Source: Haemophilus influenzae
GTDB taxonomy: Bacteria; Pseudomonadota; Gammaproteobacteria; Enterobacterales; Pasteurellaceae
DNA length: 64,000 nt
Direction of reading: 5' to 3'
Assembly: GCF_001457655.1 (NCBI RefSeq)
Contig: NZ_LN831035.1
Span: 62,001 to 126,000, forward strand
Part shown: piece by piece, positions 50,677-59,130 of the stretch
Numbering within the stretch: the stretch's first letter is position 1
Layout of the letters: every line of letters begins with the position of its first letter
The notes under the pieces: generated by a model
Seen by the model: only the letters and a program-made list of their open reading frames with translations
Told to the model about the DNA's origin: nothing
Databases searched by the model: none
Position numbers and translations under genes: made by a program

Positions 50677-52266
50677 TTAATGAACATACTCTTGTTTACC
50701 ATTAGATTCTATTTTTAGGTATCCAGCATCACCTGTGAGAATATTTCCATTAACAACCCCCTTATCGCAAGTGCTAACTGAATAGTTATATCCCATTATA
50801 TTAATAATAAAGCTAGATAACTGATTATGAAATGAAATCTTACATGATTCAAAATTGTCCAACACTAGTTTCTGTATTTCTTCATTTGGACTATATAGAA
50901 CTAATGGCACAATATAATTATCTTCATCAAATGTCCCTTGCTTATAAGTGTCGCCTTTTACATATTGACCATGATCTGATGTATAGGCAATTATCCAATC
51001 TTTAGAAGATTTATTAGATAAGTAATGGTAAACCTCTGAGATAAAGTTATCAGTATTTAGAATAGTATTATCATAATTATCTGTTGCGTTATTTTTTCCA
51101 AACACCTTCTCTTTTTCATCTAATAATGCCCCATAGGGAATATGACTCCCTCTATGATGTAAAACAACAAAATGATAACCATTATCTAAATTAATATTTT
51201 TAAAAGCAGGAAGTAATTTATTATCAGGCATTGAATCTCTTAAAGAATACCCTTCATTATCTGGAAAACGAATATCATCAATCCAAGCTCCTCCTAAAAA
51301 ATTGATCATATGCATATCATCCCTAGCTTGAGCTGAATAAAAATATGTCTGAAAGCCTTGCTCTTTCGCTAAATTAAATAAATTCGTATCTCCTTTAGCT
51401 ATCTGTTGTATTCCATTTGGATAAGGAATTGCATTAAAAAACATTGGTAAAGAAATTGCTGTTAGCTTTCCTCCTGAATAAGTTTTACCAACAAGAGCTC
51501 CTGATTTATATTTTAAGCTATCTAAAAAAGGAGATGTTTTTCTCCCGTAACCAAAAGCACTAAAATGACTTGAGGTCGCACTTTCCCCCATAATTAAAAT
51601 TATATTCTTAATTTTCGGAGAGCCCGATTTCATAGGCTTAGATTTATGATAAAGAGGAATATTAGATAAAGAAAATATCTCATAAGGAACAATTCGTCCT
51701 ATAAAATAACCCAACGATAAATAATTGGATTTTAATCGAGAATAAACAGTGTTAGGTGAAATAAAACGCTCATGGGATTTTGTTGTATACGCTCGAACAA
51801 AAACATACATCATCACAGCATAAAAAATAAAGTCAAAAATCCAAGAAAGTTTATATACTTTTCTTTTTATGAAACTTAAACTTAAAAACACAGCAACTTC
51901 AAATAAACCAAATAACAATGGATATATGAATTTATCTATCATTGTTAAGCCAGCATTTGTTATCTCATTAATTTCTTTAAATGCAAGTGAGTAATTAACA
52001 GGTCCAATCCAAGATTGGTATACTGCATAATGTACATTATTAACAACAATACTTATTGCAAATAAAGCGCCAACTAATATTCTTGTAATTCTATATTTTG
52101 AAAAAACAAACAAACAAACAAACAAACAAACAGACAAATAACTTTCAGTGTATCTCTCAATACTAGAAATATTAAATAATTTTCTATAAATAACTTCTAA
52201 TGAAAGAAGAATTGCAGAATATAATACTACGATGACAAATTGTCGCATAAGTTGATATAACCTCAT
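50677..52266 (-). CDS. Phosphoethanolamine transferase (EptA/Lpt family), candidate phase-variable
   Basis: A 529-residue inner-membrane enzyme of the sulfatase-fold phosphoethanolamine transferase family, which decorates lipid A or inner-core LPS. About five N-terminal membrane segments (to about residue 160) precede a periplasmic catalytic domain. That domain has the nucleophile motif LIMGESATSSHFSAFGYGRK (20 residues; Thr in ESATS), KTYSGGKLTAISLPMFF, HHRGSHIPYGAL and the metal site AYTSDHGQYVKG. Base composition is clearly more AT-rich than glyA and purD around it, with many ATA/AGA codons. Codons 43-55 are made from tandem TTTG units; loss or gain of one would shift the frame near residue 47. 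In this sequence the frame is open (ON). The exact LPS acceptor cannot be told. Confidence 0.9.
   Translation of the reverse strand: MRLYQLMRQFVIVVLYSAILLSLEVIYRKLFNISSIERYTESYLSVCLFVCLFVFSKYRITRILVGALFAISIVVNNVHYAVYQSWIGPVNYSLAFKEINEITNAGLTMIDKFIYPLLFGLFEVAVFLSLSFIKRKVYKLSWIFDFIFYAVMMYVFVRAYTTKSHERFISPNTVYSRLKSNYLSLGYFIGRIVPYEIFSLSNIPLYHKSKPMKSGSPKIKNIILIMGESATSSHFSAFGYGRKTSPFLDSLKYKSGALVGKTYSGGKLTAISLPMFFNAIPYPNGIQQIAKGDTNLFNLAKEQGFQTYFYSAQARDDMHMINFLGGAWIDDIRFPDNEGYSLRDSMPDNKLLPAFKNINLDNGYHFVVLHHRGSHIPYGALLDEKEKVFGKNNATDNYDNTILNTDNFISEVYHYLSNKSSKDWIIAYTSDHGQYVKGDTYKQGTFDEDNYIVPLVLYSPNEEIQKLVLDNFESCKISFHNQLSSFIINIMGYNYSVSTCDKGVVNGNILTGDAGYLKIESNGKQEYVH
52101..52138 (-). repeat. TTTG tetranucleotide tract in the PEtn transferase gene
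   Basis: Six perfect tandem units (CAAA on the plus strand, 52107-52130; TTTG in the message) are flanked by one degenerate CAGA unit, a further CAAA, and an A-run. In frame they encode repeating Val-Cys-Leu-Phe in a membrane helix. Confidence 0.92.
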
Positions 52267-52403
52267 AAAGTAACAAAATAATAATTCTAATTTATTGTCA
52301 GAGCAATCGTAAACGTTGCCCTAACAAAATCCTAAATCCTAGGAAAATACAATTCTACCCTGTACAATATTTTTTATCTAATTAAATTCAACAAGATTTC
52401 TAA

Positions 52404-53693
52404 CTATTTTGCTTGTTCTCGTTCCACAGCCCTGTAACCAATGTCTCGACGATAAAAACGCCCAGACCATTGAATTTGCTCAGCCAATTTTAACGCTTTT
52501 TGTTGTGCTTCAAATACACTTTCGCCTAACGCAGTCACACAAAGTACACGACCGCCGTTTGTGACTAGCTTGCCTTCTTGTTCTGCGACACCCGCTAAGA
52601 AAACTTTCTCGTTTTTGACCGCACTTTTAGGCAATCCGCTGATTTCATCGCCTTTGCGATAATCCTTTGGATATCCCTCTGCAGCCAATACGATACCTAA
52701 AGAAGCTCGTGGATCCCATTGTGATATTACTTCATCTAATTTGCCGTCACATGCTTTAAGACAGAGTTCAACAAGGTCTGATTTGAGACGTAGCATTATT
52801 GGCTGCGTTTCTGGATCACCAAAACGACAATTAAATTCGATCACTTTCGGCTGCCCATTTGGCATAATCATTAATCCTGCATATAGGAAACCCGTGTAAA
52901 CACTGCCTTCCGCTGCCATGCCATTAACGGTTGGGTAAATCACTTCCTTCATAATGCGACTATGAATTTCGGGTGTTATTACTGGTGCAGGCGAATACGC
53001 GCCCATACCGCCTGTATTTAACCCCGTATCATTTTCGCCCACGCGTTTATGATCTTGGCTAGTAGCCATAGGTTCTACGTTTTTACCATCTACCATGACG
53101 ATAAAACTTGCTTCTTCGCCATCTAGAAATTCTTCAATCACTACTCGGCTGCCCGCTTCGCCAAAGGCATTACCAGAAAGCATATCGCGTACTGCATCTT
53201 CGGCTTCTTGCAATGTCATCGCAACGATTACGCCTTTACCCGCCGCCAAGCCATCCGCTTTAACGACAATTGGTGTGCCTTTTTCACGCAAGTAAGTCAA
53301 TGCAGGTTCGACTTCGGTGAAGTTTTGATATTCCGCTGTTGGAATTTTATGACGAGCGAGAAAATCTTTAGTGAATGCCTTTGAACCTTCCAATTGCGCA
53401 GCCGCTTTAGCTGGCCCAAAAATCTTCAATCCAGCTTCACGAAATGCATCAACTACCCCAATCACTAAGGGGGCTTCAGGACCAACAATGGTTAATCCAA
53501 TTTGTTTATCTTGAGCAAATTTCACTAATGCTGGAATATCTGTCGCAGAAATATTCACGTTTTCTACTTTGTGTTCCAATGCAGTACCAGCGTTACCCGG
53601 TGCGACAAAAACTTTATCTGCTAATGGAGATTGTGCAACTTTCCAAGCCAAGGCGTGTTCACGACCGCCGTTTCCGATGATGAGGATGTTCAT
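52404..53693 (-). CDS. purD: Phosphoribosylamine-glycine ligase
   Basis: PurD (GAR synthetase) joins glycine to phosphoribosylamine, step 2 of de novo purine synthesis. The 429-residue ATP-grasp enzyme begins MNILIIGNGGREHALAWKVA (20 residues). It has KADGLAAGKGVIVA for ATP binding, RVGENDTGLNTGGMGAYSPA (20 residues) and FNCRFGDPETQ for metal. The ATG at 53693 follows AAGGACTACAAC; a start 19 codons upstream overlaps the purH-purD spacer hairpin and is rejected. It follows purH after a 95-base spacer. Confidence 0.97.
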   Translation of the reverse strand: MNILIIGNGGREHALAWKVAQSPLADKVFVAPGNAGTALEHKVENVNISATDIPALVKFAQDKQIGLTIVGPEAPLVIGVVDAFREAGLKIFGPAKAAAQLEGSKAFTKDFLARHKIPTAEYQNFTEVEPALTYLREKGTPIVVKADGLAAGKGVIVAMTLQEAEDAVRDMLSGNAFGEAGSRVVIEEFLDGEEASFIVMVDGKNVEPMATSQDHKRVGENDTGLNTGGMGAYSPAPVITPEIHSRIMKEVIYPTVNGMAAEGSVYTGFLYAGLMIMPNGQPKVIEFNCRFGDPETQPIMLRLKSDLVELCLKACDGKLDEVISQWDPRASLGIVLAAEGYPKDYRKGDEISGLPKSAVKNEKVFLAGVAEQEGKLVTNGGRVLCVTALGESVFEAQQKALKLAEQIQWSGRFYRRDIGYRAVEREQAK

Positions 53694-53752
53694 GTTGTAG
53701 TCCTTGCGTATGCCTAATTTAAAAAAAGTACGGCTATTTTTTACCTGCAATT

Positions 53753-53775
53753 CCCCCTCTTTTGTAAAGAGGGGG
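53753..53775 (-). repeat. GC-rich hairpin in the purH-purD spacer
   Basis: CCCCCTCTTT (53753-53762) and AAAGAGGGGG (53766-53775) form a perfect 10-bp stem with loop TGT, 13 bases after the purH stop. No T-run follows on the minus strand, so read-through into purD is expected; it may tune the purH:purD ratio or mRNA stability. Confidence 0.75.
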
Positions 53776-53788
53776 ATAGTTAGATAAA

Positions 53789-55387
53789 TTAATGTCTAAA
53801 ATGTCGCATTCCAGTCAATACCATTACCATATTATGTTCATCCGCCGCATCGATGACTTCTTGATCGCGCATTGAACCACCTGGATGGATCACACATTGA
53901 ATTCCCACTTTCGCTGCAGCATCAATGCCATCACGGAATGGGAAGAACGCATCAGATGCCATCACACAACCTGCCACGGTCAAGCCTTCATCCTGTGCTT
54001 TGATACCTGCAATTTTGGCCGAATACACACGGCTCATTTGACCTGCACCAATGCCGATAGTTTGATTGTCTTTGGCGTAAACAATGGCATTCGATTTCAC
54101 AAATTTTGCCACTTTCCAGCAGAATAATAAGTCTTTTAATTCTTGTTCAGTTGGCTGACGTTTACTCACGACTTTTAAATCATCCACGCCAACCATACCT
54201 AAATCCGCATCTTGTACTAATAAACCGCCGTTTACACGTTTGAAATCCAAACGTTCGGAACGAGAAGTCCATTCACCACATTCAAGCAAACGCACATTTT
54301 TCTTACGCTTCATTACTTCTTGCGCTTCAGCAGAAACTTTCGGTGCGATAATCACTTCAACGAATTGGCGTTCCACAATTTCATTCGCCGTTTTTTCGTC
54401 TAATTCACGGTTAAAAGCAATAATGCCGCCAAAAGCAGACGTTGGATCGGTTTGGTAAGCGCGATTATAAGCGTCTAAAATATCCTTACCTAACGCCACG
54501 CCACATGGATTGGCATGTTTAACGATTACGCAAGCTGGATCGTCAAATTCTTTCACGCATTCAAGTGCTGCATCAGTGTCGGCAATATTATTGTAAGACA
54601 AGGCTTTACCTTGCAGTTGATTAGCTGTAGCCACGCTCGCTTCTTTCACATTTAAATCAACATAAAATGCCGCATTTTGATGGGCGTTTTCGCCGTAACG
54701 CATAGTTTGTTTACGCACGAAGTTAAGGTTTAAAGTCCGTGGGAATTGACCGCACTTCGCATTCGCCTCTTCTTCCTCTGCAATATGATAAGGTTTTACT
54801 AGCTGACCGAAATAGTTGGCAATCATAGAATCATATTGAGCGGTATGTTCAAATGCTTTAATCGCAAGGTCAAAACGAGTTTCAAAAGTTAGGCTGTTTT
54901 GATGTTGATCCATTTCGGCTAGAATTGCGTTGAAATCATTGTTATTAACTACGATCGCCACATCTTTGTGGTTTTTCGCTGCAGAACGCACCATGGTAGG
55001 CCCCCCAATATCGATATTTTCTACCGCATCAGTCAAGGTGCAATCAGATTTTGCCACAGTGGCAGCAAAGGGATATAAATTCACCACCACCATATCAATG
55101 CCTTCAATGGCATGTTGCTGCATGATGGCATCATCTGTACCACGACGACCAAGAATCCCGCCATGTACTTTGGGATGTAAGGTTTTCACTCGACCGTCCA
55201 TCATTTCTGGGAAACCTGTGTAATCAGACACTTCCATTACAGGTAAAGCATTTTGTGCTAAAAGTTTTGCCGTTCCACCTGTTGAAAGTAGTTTTACACC
55301 ACGTTTAACTAAACCTTGAGCAAACTCTACAATACCCGTTTTATCAGACACACTCAGTAAAGCCTGACGAATTGGACGATCTGCCAT
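53789..55387 (-). CDS. purH: Bifunctional AICAR transformylase / IMP cyclohydrolase
   Basis: PurH performs the last two steps of IMP synthesis: formyl transfer from 10-formyl-THF to AICAR, then cyclisation. The 532-residue protein has the N-terminal MGS-like cyclohydrolase domain ([45 protein letters not shown]). The C-terminal transformylase has the catalytic Lys-His pair [14 protein letters not shown] and [20 protein letters not shown] (20 residues). A PurR-type operator lies about 50 bases upstream of the start. purD follows, as in E. coli purHD. Confidence 0.98.
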   Translation of the reverse strand: MADRPIRQALLSVSDKTGIVEFAQGLVKRGVKLLSTGGTAKLLAQNALPVMEVSDYTGFPEMMDGRVKTLHPKVHGGILGRRGTDDAIMQQHAIEGIDMVVVNLYPFAATVAKSDCTLTDAVENIDIGGPTMVRSAAKNHKDVAIVVNNNDFNAILAEMDQHQNSLTFETRFDLAIKAFEHTAQYDSMIANYFGQLVKPYHIAEEEEANAKCGQFPRTLNLNFVRKQTMRYGENAHQNAAFYVDLNVKEASVATANQLQGKALSYNNIADTDAALECVKEFDDPACVIVKHANPCGVALGKDILDAYNRAYQTDPTSAFGGIIAFNRELDEKTANEIVERQFVEVIIAPKVSAEAQEVMKRKKNVRLLECGEWTSRSERLDFKRVNGGLLVQDADLGMVGVDDLKVVSKRQPTEQELKDLLFCWKVAKFVKSNAIVYAKDNQTIGIGAGQMSRVYSAKIAGIKAQDEGLTVAGCVMASDAFFPFRDGIDAAAKVGIQCVIHPGGSMRDQEVIDAADEHNMVMVLTGMRHFRH

Positions 55388-55435
55388 TGTATTTTCCTTT
55401 CATTAAATAGTTAAAAATAAGCGATGAGAATTATA

Positions 55436-55451
55436 ACGCAAACGTTTGCTT
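55436..55451 (-). promoter_or_regulatory. PurR operator upstream of purH
   Basis: ACGCAAACGTTTGCTT matches the PurR consensus ACGCAAACGTTTGCGT at 15 of 16 positions, with the CG-centred palindrome intact. Its position 49-64 bases upstream of the purH start suits repression of purHD by PurR with hypoxanthine or guanine. Confidence 0.88.
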
Positions 55452-55511
55452 AAATATAGAAAAGATTAAATATAATTTCTTAAAGTGCGGTAAAAATACG
55501 ATAAATTTCAG

Positions 55512-55540
55512 GCATAAAAAAGCCCACATAAATGTGGGCA
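55512..55540 (-). terminator. Terminator of the doxX-like gene
   Basis: GCCCACAT (55522-55529) and ATGTGGGC (55532-55539) form an 8-bp stem. On the minus strand it is followed by TTTTTTATG. It lies about 35 bases after the doxX-like stop. Confidence 0.88.
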
Positions 55541-55574
55541 AAAATAAGGATAAAATTATGAAACTACAACTAAA

Positions 55575-55979
55575 CTACTTTTTAAAAAACTTATTATCTA
55601 AAGCACAAGCACCTGCGCCAGAAAATACAAAATATAGAAAGAGAAGTGAGTAAAGTAATGCAAGCTCACCGCCATTTGCAATTGGGAAAAATAGGTTTCC
55701 TTTTCCTGCTACGTGGAGAAAGAAATAGGCATATGCCATTTCCACTGACAAAATAAACGCGGCTTGGCGTGTAAATAAACCTAAGATTAATAAAATGGAA
55801 CCAACAATTTCAATTACGCCTGCCACTAGTAGCATTGGATCGCCTACTGCACCATTTCCTCCAGTCATAGAAATTGGAAATTCCAAAAATTTTGCCGTGC
55901 CGTGTAAAATAAACATATAAGCGACAACGATACGTAAAAATGCCAAGAAATACGGGCGATATTTTTCAAGATTGTTCAT
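55575..55979 (-). CDS. DoxX-family membrane protein
   Basis: A 134-residue inner-membrane protein with four hydrophobic helices. It starts FLAFLRIVVAYMFILHGTAK (20 residues) and has VAGVIEIVGSILLILGLFTR (20 residues), the DoxX/DoxD pattern. Family members have been linked to thiosulfate-quinone oxidoreductase subunits in archaea and to redox-stress complexes in some bacteria, but in Pasteurellaceae the role is unknown. The ATG follows AAAAGGAAAGCAA. It is monocistronic, with a terminator downstream. Confidence 0.88.
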   Translation of the reverse strand: MNNLEKYRPYFLAFLRIVVAYMFILHGTAKFLEFPISMTGGNGAVGDPMLLVAGVIEIVGSILLILGLFTRQAAFILSVEMAYAYFFLHVAGKGNLFFPIANGGELALLYSLLFLYFVFSGAGACALDNKFFKK

Positions 55980-56090
55980 TTGCTTTCCTTTTGTTTAAAG
56001 ATGAATTAAAACGGCGTCATATTAATCTTTAACGGGTAGTTAAACAATAATTAAAATTGAAAAATACTTTTTACCAAAAGTAAAAAATAA

Positions 56091-57830
56091 CTAAAGTAGC
56101 TTTTCAATCCAATTAGAAAAAGCATCAGCATCCATAAAGCCCGTTACTCTACTTCCTTTAATTTCATTATTTTGCTGATCAAAAAATAAAATCGTAGGCA
56201 ATCCCATCACATTAAAGCGTTCCATTAATGCTTTATTTTCTGGGCTATTCTTTGTCATATTCACTTGTAACAATAAGATATTTTGAAATTGCTGTTGCAC
56301 TTGTGGATCTGAAAACGTCAGCTTTTCAAATTCTTTACAAGCAACACACCAATCCGCGTATAAATCCAACATAGCAATTGAATGCGGATTTTCCGCTAAA
56401 GTGCGGTCAAGTTCTTCAGTATTTTTAATTTGCTTAAATTTAACTTGAGAAACAGGCATATTTTCTACCGCACTTTGTGTTGTAGTTTGAGTTTGCCAAA
56501 TCCAATTTTGCAGGGGTTGTACAGTAACCATAGCCAACGCAAAACTAATAATTTTAATAGCATAGCCAAAACCGTTCTTAGACATCTGCAACGCAAACCA
56601 AATAAAAAATACTGTCGCTAATCCAGCCCATAAGCGTGGCTCCCATACTTCAGGCAAAATACGAGAAAGTAAAAATACAGGTAACGCCAACATCACAAAG
56701 CCGAATGTTTGTTTTACGGTATTCATCCACTCACCTGATTTGGGCAAAATTTTATTACCAAACAATGTGATTAACATTAGCGGCACGCCCATACCAAGTG
56801 CGAGCAAATAAAGGGTTACTGCGCCTGTAAATAAATCGCCACTTTGTGCCACATAAAGTAAAGCACCAGAAAGTGGCGCAGATGTGCAAGGCGATGCCAC
56901 CAGCCCAGCAATCATTCCCATCGCAAAGGCACCGCCAAAAGCACCCGAGGTTTGTTTTTGGCTCCATGTATTCAATTTATTTTGTAAGCTATTTGGCAAT
57001 TGAATGGTAAATAAGCCAAACATTGAAAGGGCAAGAGCAACAAATAAAATAGAAAGCCCGATCATCACATAAGGATGTTGCAAGGCGATTTGAAACGGTA
57101 AACCGATGGCTGCCACTGCAAGACCTAACAAAGTGTAAGTCAGAGCCATGCCTTGAACATAAAGAAAAGCTAAACTAAACGCTCGCATCATATTTGGACG
57201 TTGTTGCTGACCGATAACAATAGCAGAAAGCAACGGTAACATTGGCAATACGCAAGGCGTAAAAGCCAGTCCCAATCCTAATACAAAGAAACCAAAAATT
57301 GCCCATTTACTATGGAATAAACCATCAGCTAAACGATCTTGTTCAGATAAAAGTGCGGTATTTTTTTCAACTGTTTTTTCGACAATTTGCTTTTGAGAAA
57401 CGGCTAAATCCCCAATTCGTAATACTTTAGTTTCAGGCGGATAGCAAAAACCTTCGGTACATCCTTGATAAGTGATTTCAACCTTATCATCAGCATTATT
57501 AAATGCGCCCCTAAATATGCCATCAATTGAGTGAGTAAAAACTTTTACTTCGCCAAAATAAGGATCTTGATGTAATTCCGCCGCCTGTTGGGTATGTAAA
57601 GAGAGAGGATTTGATTTACCGACTAACTCAGCACTAATTTTATCTTGATACAAATAATAGCCATCGGCAATATCCCAATGGGCTTGTAACTGGCTTTTAT
57701 CTGTAGATAAAGTAGCAGAAAAAGCAAAAGCATCATCTACTTTTAAGAAGGTTTGTTTTTTATCGAATAAACCTGAATTAGCCGCAAAAGCGGTGAAAAT
57801 CAGCGTAAAAAAAAGAAAGAGTTTTTTCAT
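56091..57830 (-). CDS. dsbD: Thiol:disulfide interchange protein DsbD
   Basis: DsbD carries electrons from cytoplasmic thioredoxin to periplasmic DsbC/DsbG and CcmG, so it supports disulfide isomerisation and cytochrome c maturation. The 579-residue protein has a signal peptide, an N-terminal immunoglobulin-like domain with the redox pair region YQGCTEGFCYPPETK, and eight membrane segments with TPCVLPMLPLLSAIV and SPCTSAPLSGALLY. A C-terminal thioredoxin domain carries YADWCVACKEFE. All six redox cysteines are visible. The start region faces arcA, with a CRP-like site in between. Confidence 0.96.
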   Translation of the reverse strand: MKKLFLFFTLIFTAFAANSGLFDKKQTFLKVDDAFAFSATLSTDKSQLQAHWDIADGYYLYQDKISAELVGKSNPLSLHTQQAAELHQDPYFGEVKVFTHSIDGIFRGAFNNADDKVEITYQGCTEGFCYPPETKVLRIGDLAVSQKQIVEKTVEKNTALLSEQDRLADGLFHSKWAIFGFFVLGLGLAFTPCVLPMLPLLSAIVIGQQQRPNMMRAFSLAFLYVQGMALTYTLLGLAVAAIGLPFQIALQHPYVMIGLSILFVALALSMFGLFTIQLPNSLQNKLNTWSQKQTSGAFGGAFAMGMIAGLVASPCTSAPLSGALLYVAQSGDLFTGAVTLYLLALGMGVPLMLITLFGNKILPKSGEWMNTVKQTFGFVMLALPVFLLSRILPEVWEPRLWAGLATVFFIWFALQMSKNGFGYAIKIISFALAMVTVQPLQNWIWQTQTTTQSAVENMPVSQVKFKQIKNTEELDRTLAENPHSIAMLDLYADWCVACKEFEKLTFSDPQVQQQFQNILLLQVNMTKNSPENKALMERFNVMGLPTILFFDQQNNEIKGSRVTGFMDADAFSNWIEKLL

Positions 57831-57891
57831 AGAATTGAGTGTAAAAATATAGATGCTCGAAATTCTATCACAAAGAAAGTTGAATACCTAA

Positions 57892-57913
57892 AACTATGAT
57901 TTAGATCACAAAA
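57892..57913. promoter_or_regulatory. Candidate CRP site between dsbD and arcA
   Basis: TATGA-N6-TCACA (57895-57910) with flanking AAAC/AAA resembles the CRP consensus TGTGA-N6-TCACA, one mismatch in the left half. It sits 62 bases upstream of dsbD and about 110 bases upstream of arcA, so either could be the target. Assigned by eye. Confidence 0.5.
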
Positions 57914-57948
57914 AGGAAAATCAGGTAAAAAATCACCGCACTTTTTTA

Positions 57949-57977
57949 TTGTTACAATAATGTTGCACAGATAGAAT
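57949..57977 (+). promoter_or_regulatory. Candidate sigma-70 promoter of arcA
   Basis: TTGTTA (57949-57954), a 17-base spacer and TAGAAT (57972-57977) lie 45 bases upstream of the arcA ATG. Hexamers match 4/6 and 5/6. An uptake-sequence core overlaps just upstream of the -35. Confidence 0.5.
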
Positions 57978-58021
57978 GATAGCTTTGATAGCATACGCCA
58001 AAATAAGTATAAGGATGGAAA

Positions 58022-58732
58022 ATGACTACTCCAAAAATTCTCGTTGTTGAAGATGAAATTGTCACTCGAAATACGCTTAAAGGGATTTTTGAAGCGGAAG
58101 GATATGATGTGTTTGAAGCAGAAAATGGTGTTGAAATGCATCATATATTGGCAAATCATAATATTAATTTGGTTGTGATGGATATTAATTTACCAGGTAA
58201 AAACGGCTTATTATTGGCAAGAGAACTCCGTGAAGAATTAAGCTTACCTCTTATTTTTTTAACTGGTCGAGATAATGAAGTGGATAAAATTTTAGGTCTG
58301 GAAATTGGTGCCGACGATTATTTAACCAAACCTTTTAACCCTAGAGAACTGACTATCCGCGCACGTAATCTATTGCATCGCACAATGCCGCATCAAGAAA
58401 AAGAAAATACATTTGGTCGAGAATTCTATCGTTTTAATGGTTGGAAATTAGACCTAAATAGCCACAGTTTAATTACACCAGAAGGACAAGAATTCAAACT
58501 TCCTCGCAGTGAATTTCGTGCAATGTTACATTTCTGTGAAAATCCAGGAAAATTGCAAACGCGCGAAGAATTGCTGAAAAAAATGACGGGACGAGAGTTA
58601 AAACCTCAGGATCGTACCGTAGATGTCACAATTCGACGTATCAGAAAACATTTTGAAGATCATCCAAATACTCCAAATATCATTATGACTATACATGGAG
58701 AAGGCTATCGTTTTTGTGGAGATATTGAATAA
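58022..58732 (+). CDS. arcA: Two-component response regulator ArcA
   Basis: ArcA, phosphorylated by ArcB under low oxygen, represses aerobic respiration genes; in H. influenzae it also affects serum resistance. The 236-residue OmpR-family regulator has a receiver domain with the phospho-acceptor Asp54 in [11 protein letters not shown], the acidic pair VVEDE and the switch Lys in [12 protein letters not shown]-terminal winged helix ([20 protein letters not shown], 20 residues; [10 protein letters not shown]) binds DNA. The ATG is preceded by AAGGATGGAA. The arcB sensor gene is not in the window. Confidence 0.95.
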   Translation: MTTPKILVVEDEIVTRNTLKGIFEAEGYDVFEAENGVEMHHILANHNINLVVMDINLPGKNGLLLARELREELSLPLIFLTGRDNEVDKILGLEIGADDYLTKPFNPRELTIRARNLLHRTMPHQEKENTFGREFYRFNGWKLDLNSHSLITPEGQEFKLPRSEFRAMLHFCENPGKLQTREELLKKMTGRELKPQDRTVDVTIRRIRKHFEDHPNTPNIIMTIHGEGYRFCGDIE

Positions 58733-58837
58733 AGTGATTTTTCTACAGAAAAATTCCTTTTTGAAATTCACTTCCTGTTTTGTTAGAATTCGCACACTTT
58801 TCAATATCTAATGGAAAGTGAGTTCGGATGAAGGTAG

Positions 58838-59020
58838 CTGGAGAGCGGGGAATTGACCCCACACCGACGATGTAAAATCTTTCAGGTGCGATGGCAGGGA
58901 CTGTTACTGGACGAACCCTTGGAGAGATCCATTTTAGAAATGGACGCCGAAGGCGCAAAAGAGCGGTTAATTTTTCAATCGTTTTTCAAACGCTCAGGCA
59001 AAAGGACAGGGGCAAAAGAC
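58838..59020 (+). ncRNA. Tandem glycine riboswitch
   Basis: Aptamer 1: GGAGAGC (58840-58846), CACCGACGATGTAAAATC and CTTTCAGG (about 58862-58886). Inter-aptamer linker: TGGACGAACCC. Aptamer 2: GGAGAG (58921-58926), ACGCCGAAGGCGCAA, a GAGCG/CGCTC stem, and GCTCAGGCAAAAGGACAGGG (58993-59012). These are the hallmark blocks of the gcvT glycine riboswitch, including the kink-turn linker. Aptamer 1 departs from consensus after CAGG (GTGCGATGGCAGGGAC), so it may be weaker. It lies 110 bases upstream of the Na+/amino-acid symporter; no clear intrinsic terminator is visible, so the expression mechanism is open. Confidence 0.93.
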
Positions 59021-59130
59021 AATCTATTGTAAGTGTGGAAATTATTTATTTTTTACGGCACTTTCTTTTCCATTGTATCTTTTCGTCTTCTTGTCGTGTT
59101 TATTTTTGATTTAAACGACGAGGAATCACA

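Noticed and set aside
52107-52130. TTTG tract as a sequencing artefact or pseudogene mark
   Set aside because: The frame is open before and after the tract and all catalytic motifs of the transferase follow, so the gene reads as intact.
57827-58159. A 110-codon minus-strand frame overlapping the arcA start
   Set aside because: It is antisense to the receiver domain of arcA and covers its promoter; composition is non-coding.
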